Assembly: GCA_013823325.1 (NCBI GenBank)
Contig: PNLY01000009.1
Coordinates: 1 to 64,000, forward strand
DNA from: Methylobacterium sp.
GTDB lineage: Bacteria; Pseudomonadota; Alphaproteobacteria; Rhizobiales; Beijerinckiaceae
Direction of reading: 5' to 3'
DNA: 64,000 nt
Shown here one piece after another: positions 43,398-51,600 of this stretch. Under the pieces are notes generated by a model. The model did not search any database, was not told the origin of the DNA, and saw only the letters and a program-made list of their open reading frames with translations. Made by a program: the position numbers and the translations under genes. Position 1 is the stretch's first letter; the number at the start of each line of letters is the position of its first letter.

Positions 43398-46300
43398 TCA
43401 AGCCGCCTCGGCGAGGTGCTTGTCGCCCCCCTCCACCCCATGCTGCCGCAGCGGCTTGTTGCCCGAGAGCCTCCGCATCAGCACGTAGAACACCGGCGTC
43501 AGGAAGATGCCGAAGGCGGTGACGCCGATCATGCCGGCGAAGACCGCGATGCCCATGGCCTGGCGCATCTCGGCGCCCGCCCCGGTCGAGAGCACGAGGG
43601 GCACCACGCCCATGACGAAGGCGAGCGAGGTCATCAGGATCGGCCGCAGACGCAGGCGGCTGGCCTCGATCGCGGCCTCGACCGGCGTCCGGCCCTCGAA
43701 TTCGAGCTCGCGCGCGAATTCGACGATCAGGATGGCGTTCTTGGCGGATAGTCCGACCAGGACGACGAGGCCGATCTGGGTGAAGACGTTGTTGTCGCCG
43801 CCGCTCCACCAGACGCCGGCCATCGCCGCGAGCAGGCCCATCGGGATGATCAGCAGGATCGCGACCGGCAGGGTCAGGCTCTCATATTGCGCCGCCAGCA
43901 CCAGGAAGACGAGCAGGATCGCGACCGGGAAGACCAGGATGGCGGAATTGCCGGCCAGGATCTCCTGATAGGTCAGCTCGGTCCATTCGAAGGCAAAGCC
44001 CTTGGGCAGGGTCTCGGCGGCGATGCGGGTGACGGCGTCCTGCGCCTGGCCCGAGGAGTAGCCGGGGGCCGGGCCGGCATTGATGTCGGCGCTGAGGAAG
44101 CCGTTATAGCGCATGGCACGTTCGGGGCCGGCATCGGTGCGCACATTGAGCACGGCCGAGAGCGGCACCATCTCGCCCGAATTCGAGCGGACCTTGAGCT
44201 TGCCGATGTCCTCCTGATAGGCGCGGTAGGGCGCATCGGCCTGGACGCGCACCGTGTAGGTGCGGCCGAACTTGTTGAAGTCGTTCACATAGGACGAGCC
44301 GAGATAGATCTGCAGCGTCTCGAAGACATCGGTGACGGGAACGCCGAGCTGGCGCGCCTTGGTGCGGTCGATGTCGGCATAGAGCTGGGGCACGTTGACC
44401 TGGAAGCTCGAGAACATGCCGGCGAGCTCGGGCGCCGCCGCGGCCTTGGCCATGAAGGCCTTGGTCGCCTCGTCGAGCGCCTTGTAGCCGAGGCCGGCGC
44501 GGTCCTCGATCTGCAGCTTGAAGCCGCCGATGGTGCCGAGGCCCTGGACGGGCGGCGGCGGGAACATCGCGATGAACGCCTCCTTGATGCCGGCGAACTC
44601 CTTGTTGAGCTGCATGGCGATGGCGTTGCCGGAGAGTTCAGGGGTCTTGCGCTGGTCGAAGGGTTTCAGGCCGACGAAGACGATGCCGGCATTGGACGAG
44701 TTGGTGAAGCCGTTGATCGACAGGCCCGGGAAGGAGATCGCGTTCTCGACGCCGGGATGCTTCAGGGCGATCGCGTCCATCTTGCGGATGACGTCCTCGG
44801 TGCGGTCGAGCGTCGCAGCATCAGGCAGCTGGGCGAAGCCGACGAGATACTGCTTGTCCTGGCCCGGCACGAAGCCCGACGGCACCTTCTGGAAGAGCAG
44901 GACGGTCAGGCCGACGAGGCCGGCATAGACCACGAGCATCACGGTCTTGCGGCCGAGGATGCGGGTGACGCCGCCACCATAGGCCTCCGACGAGCGGTTG
45001 AAGAAGCGGTTGAAGCCGCGGAAGAACCAGCCGAACAGCTTGTCCATGCCGCGGGTCAGCGCGTCCTTGGGGGCGTCATGGCCGCGCAGCAGCAGGGCGG
45101 CGAGCGCCGGCGACAGGGTCAGCGAGTTGATCGCCGAGATCACCGTCGAGATCGCGATGGTGAGCGCGAACTGGCGGTAGAACTGGCCGGTCAGGCCAGA
45201 GATGAAGGCGAGCGGCACGAAGACCGCGACGAGGACGAGCGCGATCGCGATGATCGGGCCGGAGACCTCGCGCATCGCCTTGTAGGTGGCTTCGCGCGGC
45301 GACAGGCCGTTCTCGATGTTGCGCTCGACGTTCTCGACCACGACGATGGCGTCGTCGACGACGATGCCGATCGCCAGCACCAGGCCGAACAGCGAGAGCG
45401 CGTTGATCGAGAAGCCGAAGAGATACATCACCGCGAAGGTGCCGACGACCGAGATCGGCACGGCGACGAGCGGGATGATCGAGGCGCGCCAGGTCTGCAG
45501 GAAGACGATGACGACGAGCACGACCAGCGCGATCGCCTCGAGCAGGGTCGAGATCACCGCCTTGATCGAGGCACGGACGAACTGGGTCGTGTCGTAGACG
45601 ATCGAGTAGTCGACGCCCTCGGGCATGTTCTGCTTGATCTCGCGCATCGTCTCCTGGACGCGGTCGGCGATGGCGATGGCGTTCGAGTTCGGCGCCTGGA
45701 ACACCGGCACGGCGACGGCCGACTTGCCGTTGAGCAGCGAGCGCAGCGCGTATTCGGCGGCGCCCAATTCGATGCGGGAGACGTCCTTGAGTCTGACGAC
45801 GGCGCCACTTTGCGCGGTCTTGACGATGATCTCGCCGAACTCCTCCTCGCTGGCGAGGCGGCCTTGCGCGTTGACCGAGAGCTGCAGGTCGAGCCCCGGC
45901 CCGCTCGGCGAGGCGCCGATGACGCCGGCCGCGGCCTGGACGTTCTGGGCGCGGATCTCGCGGACGATGTCGGAGGGCGAGAGGCCGTGCTCGGCGACCT
46001 TTTGCGGGTCGAGCCAGACGCGCATCGAATAGTCGCCCGAGCCGAAGAGCTGAACCTGGCCGACGCCGTCGATGCGCGCCAGCCGGTCCTTGACGTTGAG
46101 GACGGCGTAGTTGCGCAGATAGGTCATGTCGTAGCGGCCGTTCGGCGAGGTGATGTGCACCACCATCGTCAGGTCGGGCGAGCTCTTGATGGTGGTGACG
46201 CCGAGGCGGCGCACCTCCTCGGGCAGGCGCGGTTCCGCCTGGGAGACGCGGTTCTGGACCAGCTGCTGGGCCTTGTCCGGGTCGGTGCCGAGCTTGAAGG

Positions 46301-46583
46301 TGACGTTCAGCGTCATCACGCCGTCGGTCGTCGCCTGGCTCGACATGTAGAGCATGCCCTCGACGCCGTTGATCTGCTCCTCGATCGGCGTCGCCACGGT
46401 CTCGGCGATGACGCGGGGATTGGCGCCGGGATATTGCGCGCGCACCACCACGGTCGGCGGCACGACCTCGGGATATTCCGAGATCGGCAGCGCCCTGAGC
46501 GCCAGCAGGCCGGCGAGGAAGATCAGGACGGAGAGGACGCCGGCGAAGATCGGCCGGTCAATGAAGAACTTCGAGAGGTTCAT
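43398..46583 (-). CDS. RND multidrug efflux transporter, HAE1 family
   Basis: A 1061-residue AcrB/MexB-type inner-membrane pump, a proton-driven trimer exporting drugs and hydrophobic compounds. It has 12 membrane helices with two large periplasmic loops. Signature regions are FFIDRPIFAGVLSVLIFLAG at the start, EYPEVVPPTVVVRAQYPGA, the helix-4 LVLAIGIVVDDAIVVVENVER with the two proton-relay Asp, the periplasmic GVENAISFPGLSING, and the C-terminal GLSAKNAILIVEFARE and VEAAIEASRLRLRPILMTSLAF. It is encoded downstream of the adaptor gene (46816-48033), with a large palindrome between them. No outer-membrane TolC gene is adjacent. Confidence 0.96.
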   Translation of the reverse strand: MNLSKFFIDRPIFAGVLSVLIFLAGLLALRALPISEYPEVVPPTVVVRAQYPGANPRVIAETVATPIEEQINGVEGMLYMSSQATTDGVMTLNVTFKLGTDPDKAQQLVQNRVSQAEPRLPEEVRRLGVTTIKSSPDLTMVVHITSPNGRYDMTYLRNYAVLNVKDRLARIDGVGQVQLFGSGDYSMRVWLDPQKVAEHGLSPSDIVREIRAQNVQAAAGVIGASPSGPGLDLQLSVNAQGRLASEEEFGEIIVKTAQSGAVVRLKDVSRIELGAAEYALRSLLNGKSAVAVPVFQAPNSNAIAIADRVQETMREIKQNMPEGVDYSIVYDTTQFVRASIKAVISTLLEAIALVVLVVIVFLQTWRASIIPLVAVPISVVGTFAVMYLFGFSINALSLFGLVLAIGIVVDDAIVVVENVERNIENGLSPREATYKAMREVSGPIIAIALVLVAVFVPLAFISGLTGQFYRQFALTIAISTVISAINSLTLSPALAALLLRGHDAPKDALTRGMDKLFGWFFRGFNRFFNRSSEAYGGGVTRILGRKTVMLVVYAGLVGLTVLLFQKVPSGFVPGQDKQYLVGFAQLPDAATLDRTEDVIRKMDAIALKHPGVENAISFPGLSINGFTNSSNAGIVFVGLKPFDQRKTPELSGNAIAMQLNKEFAGIKEAFIAMFPPPPVQGLGTIGGFKLQIEDRAGLGYKALDEATKAFMAKAAAAPELAGMFSSFQVNVPQLYADIDRTKARQLGVPVTDVFETLQIYLGSSYVNDFNKFGRTYTVRVQADAPYRAYQEDIGKLKVRSNSGEMVPLSAVLNVRTDAGPERAMRYNGFLSADINAGPAPGYSSGQAQDAVTRIAAETLPKGFAFEWTELTYQEILAGNSAILVFPVAILLVFLVLAAQYESLTLPVAILLIIPMGLLAAMAGVWWSGGDNNVFTQIGLVVLVGLSAKNAILIVEFARELEFEGRTPVEAAIEASRLRLRPILMTSLAFVMGVVPLVLSTGAGAEMRQAMGIAVFAGMIGVTAFGIFLTPVFYVLMRRLSGNKPLRQHGVEGGDKHLAEAA

Positions 46584-46662
46584 TTGGGTGCCCCTTCAAG
46601 GCGGCGGCCCCGCCGGTCCCGAAGCGGCCGGCGGGGCGGAAATGGAGGTGAGGAACCTCGCC

Positions 46663-46806
46663 GTCATTCCGGGGCTTCGCGCAGCGAAGAGCCCGGAACC
46701 CAGAACCGATGCGCCTGTTCGGAAGGCGCGGGACCGGGTCATCCAATCCAGAACCGGCATCGGTTCTGGGTTCCGGGCTCAGGCCTTCGGCCTGCCCCGG
46801 AATGAC
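46663..46806. repeat. Large palindromic repeat inside the efflux operon
   Basis: Outer arms GTCATTCCGGGGC (46663-46675) and GCCCCGGAATGAC (46794-46806) match perfectly. A second pair, 46692-46711 with 46758-46777, is a perfect 20-base inverted repeat. The central 46 bases hold a third partial pairing. It lies between the adaptor and pump genes, so the operon transcript would contain a very stable nested hairpin. Confidence 0.85.
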
Positions 46807-46815
46807 GGCGGAGCT

Positions 46816-48033
46816 TCAGCGCTGCGCGAGCTCGGTTTTGGGCTTCTTCAATTCGGAGCGCTCGGCCATCGGCACCTGCTCGGGCGCGACGGAGGCGCCC
46901 GGGCGGATGCGCTGCAGGCCGTTGACGACGATCTGCTCGCCGGCCTCCAGCCCGCTGGTAACGATGCGCAGGCCCTCGGCCGAGGTGCCGAGGGTGACCT
47001 CGCGCCACTGCGCCTTGTGGTCCTTGCCGACGACGAAGACGAACTTCTTGTTCTGGTCGGTGCCGACGGCGCGTTCGTTGATGACCAGCGCCGGTTCGGA
47101 CTTGGCCTGGCCCATGCGCAGGCGCACGAACTGGCCGGGCATCAGCGCACCGTCCTTGTTGTCGAAGATCGCCCGGACGCGAACCGTGCCGGTCGCGGCG
47201 TCGATGCCGTTGTCGACGAAGTTGAGATGGCCGGAGATCGGCGCGGCCTCGTTCGTCGCGGTGGTCATCTGCACTGGGATGCGCTTGAGGTCGCGCGGCT
47301 TGCCGGCCTCGGCCGGCAGCGTCGCCAGCGCCTTGAGCAGCGAGCCCTCATCGGCGTTGAAGCCGGCATAGACCGGATCGACCGAGACCAGCGTCGTCAG
47401 CAGCGGTGCATTGGCGCCGGCGGCGACGAGATTGCCGACGGTGACTTCCAGCCGGCCGATGCGACCGCCGATCGGGGCGCGGATCTGGGTGTAGTCGAGG
47501 TTGAGCCTTGCCGACTGCAAAGCGGCGCGAGCGGCGCGCTCGTTAGCCTGCGCCTCGCGCAGGGCGTTGAGCCTGGCGTCGAGGTCGCGCTGCGAAACGT
47601 TCTGCGTCGACATCAGCTTCTGGCCGCGTTCATGCTCGCCCGCAGCGAGCGCGACGCGGGCCTCGGCGGCCAGCAACTGCGCCTGGGCACGCTCGAACTC
47701 GGCCTGGTAGGGCGCCTGGTCGATGCTGACGAGCAGGTCGCCCTGCTTGACCAGCGCGCCCTGCGCGAAATGCACCTGCTCGACCACACCGGAGACGCGT
47801 GAGCGGATCTCGACGCGCTCGATCGCCTCGAGCCGGCCTGAGAATTCGGCCCAGCTGACCAGCTCGCGTTGCTCGACCGTGGCGACCGAGACCGGTGTCG
47901 CAGCCGGCGCAGCGGGAGCGGTGTCGCCCTGCGCCGTGTTCGAGCCGTGGACGGCGACGGCGAGCGCCGCGAGCGAGACGCCGGCAGCCAGAGTAACGCC
48001 CAACAGGGCATGACGGATCGTTCCCAGAATCAT
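46816..48033 (-). CDS. RND efflux periplasmic adaptor subunit
   Basis: A 405-residue membrane fusion protein (AcrA/MexA type) linking the pump to an outer-membrane channel. It has an N-terminal membrane or signal segment (about residues 5-28), the lipoyl-type GRLEAIERVEIRSRVSGVVEQ trimmed here to VEIRSRVSGVVEQV and GALVKQGDLLVSID, a coiled-coil hairpin (about 100-160), YTQIRAPIGGRIGR, VRLRMGQA and a C-terminal barrel. No lipobox Cys is seen. It is the first gene of the efflux operon, 51 bases downstream of the alpha/beta-hydrolase-like gene. Confidence 0.95.
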   Translation of the reverse strand: MILGTIRHALLGVTLAAGVSLAALAVAVHGSNTAQGDTAPAAPAATPVSVATVEQRELVSWAEFSGRLEAIERVEIRSRVSGVVEQVHFAQGALVKQGDLLVSIDQAPYQAEFERAQAQLLAAEARVALAAGEHERGQKLMSTQNVSQRDLDARLNALREAQANERAARAALQSARLNLDYTQIRAPIGGRIGRLEVTVGNLVAAGANAPLLTTLVSVDPVYAGFNADEGSLLKALATLPAEAGKPRDLKRIPVQMTTATNEAAPISGHLNFVDNGIDAATGTVRVRAIFDNKDGALMPGQFVRLRMGQAKSEPALVINERAVGTDQNKKFVFVVGKDHKAQWREVTLGTSAEGLRIVTSGLEAGEQIVVNGLQRIRPGASVAPEQVPMAERSELKKPKTELAQR

Positions 48034-48084
48034 GGGTCTAGTCCTTCGTGGAGAGAGATCGAAAGAGCGGGGCGGCTGCCGGCG

Positions 48085-48921
48085 CTAGGACGGCGCAGTC
48101 GCGGTGAAGAACTCGCTGACGTGATGACAGGCCGCGCAAAGGCAGGTGCCGTCGCAGGGGCCTTCGGCGAAGGCGTCCGGCCAACGGCTCGGGCCGCCGA
48201 CGACGCGGATGGTGGTGTCGACGCCGGCTGCCTTCAGCCGGTGGGCATAGTTGATGCTCTCGTCGCGCAAGAGGTCGTCCTCGGCGGTGACGATCAGCGC
48301 CGGGGCGAGCCCCGTGAGCCGGACGGCATTGACCGGGGCGGCGTAAGGATGGGCCGCCTTCTCGGGCGAGCCGAGATAGGCGTGCCAGCCATCGGCCCAG
48401 CGGCAGCCGACCGGACCGGCCTCGGCATTGCGGAAGGAATAGGTGCCGAGGCAGGAATCGAGCATCGGCGAGAACAGGATCTGGCCGGCGAGCGCCGGGC
48501 CATGCCGGTCGCGCACCATCATGGCAAGCGCCGCGGCGAGGTTGCCGCCGGCCTCCTCACCCGCCACATAGAGCGGCGCGGTCTTGCCGACCCAGCGCGC
48601 CTTGTCGCGGGCGATCTTCTCCAGCGCCGCATAGGAGGCTTCGAGCGCCTGCGGAAATGGGTTGGCGGGAGCGAGCGGGTAAGGCAGCGAGATCACGATC
48701 GCGCCAGCCTCGGCCAGGGTGGTCGCGACGGCTTCGCCAGAGGCAAGTGAGCCGCTGTCGAAAGTGCCGCCATGGAGGTGGACGACGAGACCGGCCTCGT
48801 CCGGCACCGATGCCGGGGCGTAGAGCCGGCCAGCGAGCTTGTCGCGCCCGACCTGGACGCTCTGCTCGCGCCAGAAGACGGCGCGGCGATAGCGGCTTTC
48901 GGGGACGGACGGGGCGAGCAT
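48085..48921 (-). CDS. Alpha/beta-hydrolase-like protein lacking the nucleophile Ser
   Basis: A 278-residue protein of the hormone-sensitive-lipase-like branch. The oxyanion motif HLHGG (48-52) and the acid region TAEDDLLRDE (213-221) are intact. The nucleophile elbow, normally GDSAGG, reads GEEAGG (121-126), so Glu123 replaces the catalytic Ser, and no HGF-type catalytic His is evident. The C-terminus has a cluster C256, C260, C262, C265, H266, H267, unlike the family and suggestive of metal binding. It may therefore be a binding protein, sensor or altered enzyme. It precedes the efflux genes on the same strand and diverges from a LysR gene. Start at ATG 48921. Confidence 0.85.
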   Translation of the reverse strand: MLAPSVPESRYRRAVFWREQSVQVGRDKLAGRLYAPASVPDEAGLVVHLHGGTFDSGSLASGEAVATTLAEAGAIVISLPYPLAPANPFPQALEASYAALEKIARDKARWVGKTAPLYVAGEEAGGNLAAALAMMVRDRHGPALAGQILFSPMLDSCLGTYSFRNAEAGPVGCRWADGWHAYLGSPEKAAHPYAAPVNAVRLTGLAPALIVTAEDDLLRDESINYAHRLKAAGVDTTIRVVGGPSRWPDAFAEGPCDGTCLCAACHHVSEFFTATAPS

Positions 48922-49007
48922 GGCGACGGCGCCTGACGAATGTTGCGGTGCATCACGATTTAGGTGATGCCCTGCGCTTAATAAACCGCCGATCCGCTCC
49001 TACATTA

Positions 49008-49021
49008 TTTCCATATGGAAA
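49008..49021. promoter_or_regulatory. Palindrome in the LysR divergent promoter region
   Basis: TTTCCATATGGAAA is a perfect 14-base palindrome, extended by ATT and AAT outside one mismatch on each side. It lies between the divergent LysR gene (ATG 49050) and the hydrolase-like gene (ATG 48921), where a LysR protein would bind to repress itself and activate the neighbour. It is the only strong palindrome in this 128-base gap. Confidence 0.55.
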
Positions 49022-49049
49022 CAATCGACGGATCATCCGGAGCCTCGAT

Positions 49050-50030
49050 ATGGATCAGCTCAACGCCATGCGCGCCTTCGTACGCGTCGTCGAGGTCGGC
49101 ACCTTCACCCGCGCGGCGGAGCTGCTCGACCTGCCCAAGCCGACCGTGACCAAGCTGATCCAGCAGCTCGAAGGCCATCTGCACGCGCAATTGCTCAACC
49201 GCACGACGCGGCGCGTCACGGTGACGATGGATGGCGCCGCCTATTACGAACGGGCGCTGCGGGTGCTCGGCGAGATCGACGAGCTCGATCAGAGCATGAC
49301 CTCGTCGCAGGCCCGGCCGAGCGGACGCTTGCGCATCGATGTCAGCGTGCCGCTCGCCACCGACATCATCCTGCCGGCGCTGCCGAGCTTCCATGCGCGC
49401 TATCCGGATATCCAGATCGACATGGGCCTGTCCGATCGGCCAGCCGACCTGATCGGCGAGAATCTCGACCTCGCCGTCCGTGCCGGCGCGATCGACGACC
49501 AGAGCCTGATCGCCCGCCGCATCGGCGAGATGATGCTAATCACCTGCGCCACACCCGGCTACCTTGCCAAGCACGGGACGCCGCAGCACCCGCGTGATCT
49601 GGAGGACGGCCATCTTGCAATCGGCTATCGCCGGGCTGGGACCAGCCGGATACTGCCGCTTACCTTCGCCAGCGCGAAGGAAACGATCGAGATCCAGGGC
49701 GACTATGTCGTCTCTCTGAACGAGGGCAGCGGCTATGTCGCAGCCGGGCTGGCGGGAATGGGCGTCATGCAAGTGCCGACCTTCATGGCGATGGCGCATA
49801 TCGCCGCCGGGCGGCTCGTGCCGGTTCTGACCGACTGGTGCACCAAGCCGAAGCCGCTGCACATCATCTACCCGCCGAACCGGCACCTCTCCAACAAGGT
49901 CCGCGTCTTCGTCGACTGGCTGGCCGAACTGTTCGCACGGAACGACCTGCTCCAGGGCAAGCCGCTTCTGCCCTGCCCCGGCGGTGTCGCCGCGGGAACG
50001 CCCATCCATCAGCCCGAGCAGGCCGCCTAG
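49050..50030 (+). CDS. LysR family transcriptional regulator
   Basis: A 326-residue LysR regulator. The N-terminal winged helix is typical (MDQLNAMRAFVRVVEVGTF, RAAELLDLPKPTVTKLIQQLE), followed by a linker helix and the two-lobed effector domain (RLRIDVSVPLATDIILPALPSFHARYPDI trimmed here to PALPSFHARYPDIQID). It belongs to the AaeR/CrgA-like branch often regulating neighbours. GGAG seven bases upstream supports ATG 49050. It is transcribed away from the hydrolase-like gene and the RND operon, so that pair is its likely target. Confidence 0.93.
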   Translation: MDQLNAMRAFVRVVEVGTFTRAAELLDLPKPTVTKLIQQLEGHLHAQLLNRTTRRVTVTMDGAAYYERALRVLGEIDELDQSMTSSQARPSGRLRIDVSVPLATDIILPALPSFHARYPDIQIDMGLSDRPADLIGENLDLAVRAGAIDDQSLIARRIGEMMLITCATPGYLAKHGTPQHPRDLEDGHLAIGYRRAGTSRILPLTFASAKETIEIQGDYVVSLNEGSGYVAAGLAGMGVMQVPTFMAMAHIAAGRLVPVLTDWCTKPKPLHIIYPPNRHLSNKVRVFVDWLAELFARNDLLQGKPLLPCPGGVAAGTPIHQPEQAA

Positions 50031-50137
50031 CCGCGCAAGGCCGGGATGACGGGCCGGCGGTTCCATCGCATCGCGAACTGGCCTAACTGGAGGCGCCGGC
50101 TTTTCGCCGTACGCCCTCCAGCAGCTAGGTCCGCCCG

Positions 50138-51424
50138 ATGTCCCGCAGCGTCCGCGACAAGCTCGAAGCCAATCTCGCCCGCATCGGCGACGGCGCACCG
50201 GTCTTCACCAAGCTCCTGCTCGATACGGCGCGGGCCGAGGCCGACGCCGCAGACCGCCGCCGCGAGTCCGGCCTGCAGCTGAGCGCGATCGACGGCACGA
50301 TCGTCTCGGTCAAGGACCTGCTCGACGTAAAGGGCGTGACGACCTGGGCCGGCTCCAGCGCCCTGAAAGGCGCGCCTGCCGCGACACGGGACGCGCCCTC
50401 GGTAGCGCGTCTGCGCCGGGCCGGCGCGGTGATCATCGGCAAGACCAACATGACCGAGTTCGCCTTCTCCGGCATCGGCCTCAACGCCACCTTCGGCACG
50501 CCGGGCAGCGCCGTCGACAAGGCGCGCATCCCCGGCGGCTCCTCCTCCGGCGCGGCGGTCTCGGTGGCGGAAGGCTCGTCGGAACTGACGGTCGGCACCG
50601 ACACCGGCGGCTCCTGCCGCATCCCCGCCGCCTTCAACGGCATCACCGGGATGAAGCCGACGCACAAGACCGTTCCTGACGAGGGCTGCTTCCCGCTGGC
50701 GCCGAGCCTCGATTCGATCGGCCCGCTGGCCAAGGACGTCGCCGGCTGCGCGCGCCTGCTCTCGGTGCTGGCCGACCGGCCTTTCGATCTTGTTGACGGA
50801 GTTTCGCCTGGCCGCATCCGGCTCGGCGTGGCGCGCGGCGGCTTCCTGGCCGAGGCCGATCCCTCCGTCGCCAGGGCCTATGAAGCGGCGATCGAGCGCG
50901 TGACACGGCTCGGTATCACAGTCGAGCCGGTCGATCTCGACGGGTTCTACAAGGAGATGCTGGCGGTCTGCCCGGTGCCGCTCGTCACGGTCGAAGCGGC
51001 GGCGGTGCATCGCGACCTCCTGGCCAGCAAGGCCGACGCCTATGATCGGCGCGTCGCAGCCCGCATCGCCATCGGCGTGCCCTGCAAGGCGGCCGACTAC
51101 ATCATCGCCATGGAGAAGCGCCGGGTGCTGATCGCCAAGCTCAAAGCCCAGCTCGACGGGCTCGACGGCTTCCTGGCGCCTACCGTCCCGATCGAGGCGC
51201 CGACGATCGCCGCGATGGAGGCCGGCGACGAGGCCTTCTTCACCGCCAACCGGCTGATCCTGCGCAACCCGGCCTTCGGCAACCTGTTCGATTTGTGCTC
51301 GATCTCGCTGCCGATGCCGCTCGGCGACAAGCTCTCGGGCGGGCTGATGCTGAGCGCGGTCGCGGGACGGGACCTGCAATTGCTCAACATCGCCAAGCTG
51401 ATCGAGCCGGCTGCGGCGGGCTGA
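50138..51424 (+). CDS. Amidase signature family enzyme
   Basis: A 428-residue amidase of the amidase-signature family (Ser-cisSer-Lys triad). The Lys is in VSVKDLLDVKG, the cis-Ser in IPGGSSSGAAVSVAEG, and the nucleophile Ser in VGTDTGGSCRIPAAFNG. The C-terminal part has LDGFLAPTVPIEAP. The short length and lack of gatB or gatC nearby argue against the GatA subunit of the tRNA amidotransferase; a carboxamide hydrolase is more likely. It begins 107 bases after the LysR gene on the same strand. Confidence 0.9.
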   Translation: MSRSVRDKLEANLARIGDGAPVFTKLLLDTARAEADAADRRRESGLQLSAIDGTIVSVKDLLDVKGVTTWAGSSALKGAPAATRDAPSVARLRRAGAVIIGKTNMTEFAFSGIGLNATFGTPGSAVDKARIPGGSSSGAAVSVAEGSSELTVGTDTGGSCRIPAAFNGITGMKPTHKTVPDEGCFPLAPSLDSIGPLAKDVAGCARLLSVLADRPFDLVDGVSPGRIRLGVARGGFLAEADPSVARAYEAAIERVTRLGITVEPVDLDGFYKEMLAVCPVPLVTVEAAAVHRDLLASKADAYDRRVAARIAIGVPCKAADYIIAMEKRRVLIAKLKAQLDGLDGFLAPTVPIEAPTIAAMEAGDEAFFTANRLILRNPAFGNLFDLCSISLPMPLGDKLSGGLMLSAVAGRDLQLLNIAKLIEPAAAG

Positions 51425-51448
51425 GCGGACGACAGACACCTGCTATCC

Positions 51449-51590
51449 CCTCTCCCCTTGCGGGAGAGGGCTAGGGTGAGGGGTCGCGCGACGCCCATCG
51501 CTGGCTTGGCGCCGAGTTTCCCGAAACGTTCAAGACCTGCGCAACCCCTCATCCGGCCCTTCGGGCCACCTTCTCCCGCAAGGGGAGAAG
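51449..51590. repeat. Inverted repeat between convergent genes
   Basis: CTCCCCTTGCGGGAGA (51452-51467) is repeated in perfect inverted form at 51572-51587, about 105 bases apart, with CCGGCCCTTCGGGCC forming its own hairpin in between. It is a widespread type of palindromic alphaproteobacterial intergenic sequence and probably also ends transcription of both neighbours. Fragments of the same type lie at 6386-6480. Confidence 0.75.
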
Positions 51591-51600
51591 GGAAGAAGCG

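Noticed and set aside
43887..46805. A 972-codon plus-strand open frame opposite the RND pump
   Set aside because: Its composition (Asp/Arg/Glu runs) is that of a shadow frame, and the minus strand encodes a complete AcrB-type pump.
50138..51424. Amidase as GatA of the tRNA amidotransferase
   Set aside because: No gatB or gatC neighbour, short length, and motifs typical of general amidases.
38242..51590. The palindromic intergenic repeats as CRISPR or insertion sequences
   Set aside because: There are no regularly spaced direct repeats with unique spacers, no cas genes and no transposase; they are inverted elements in gaps between genes.
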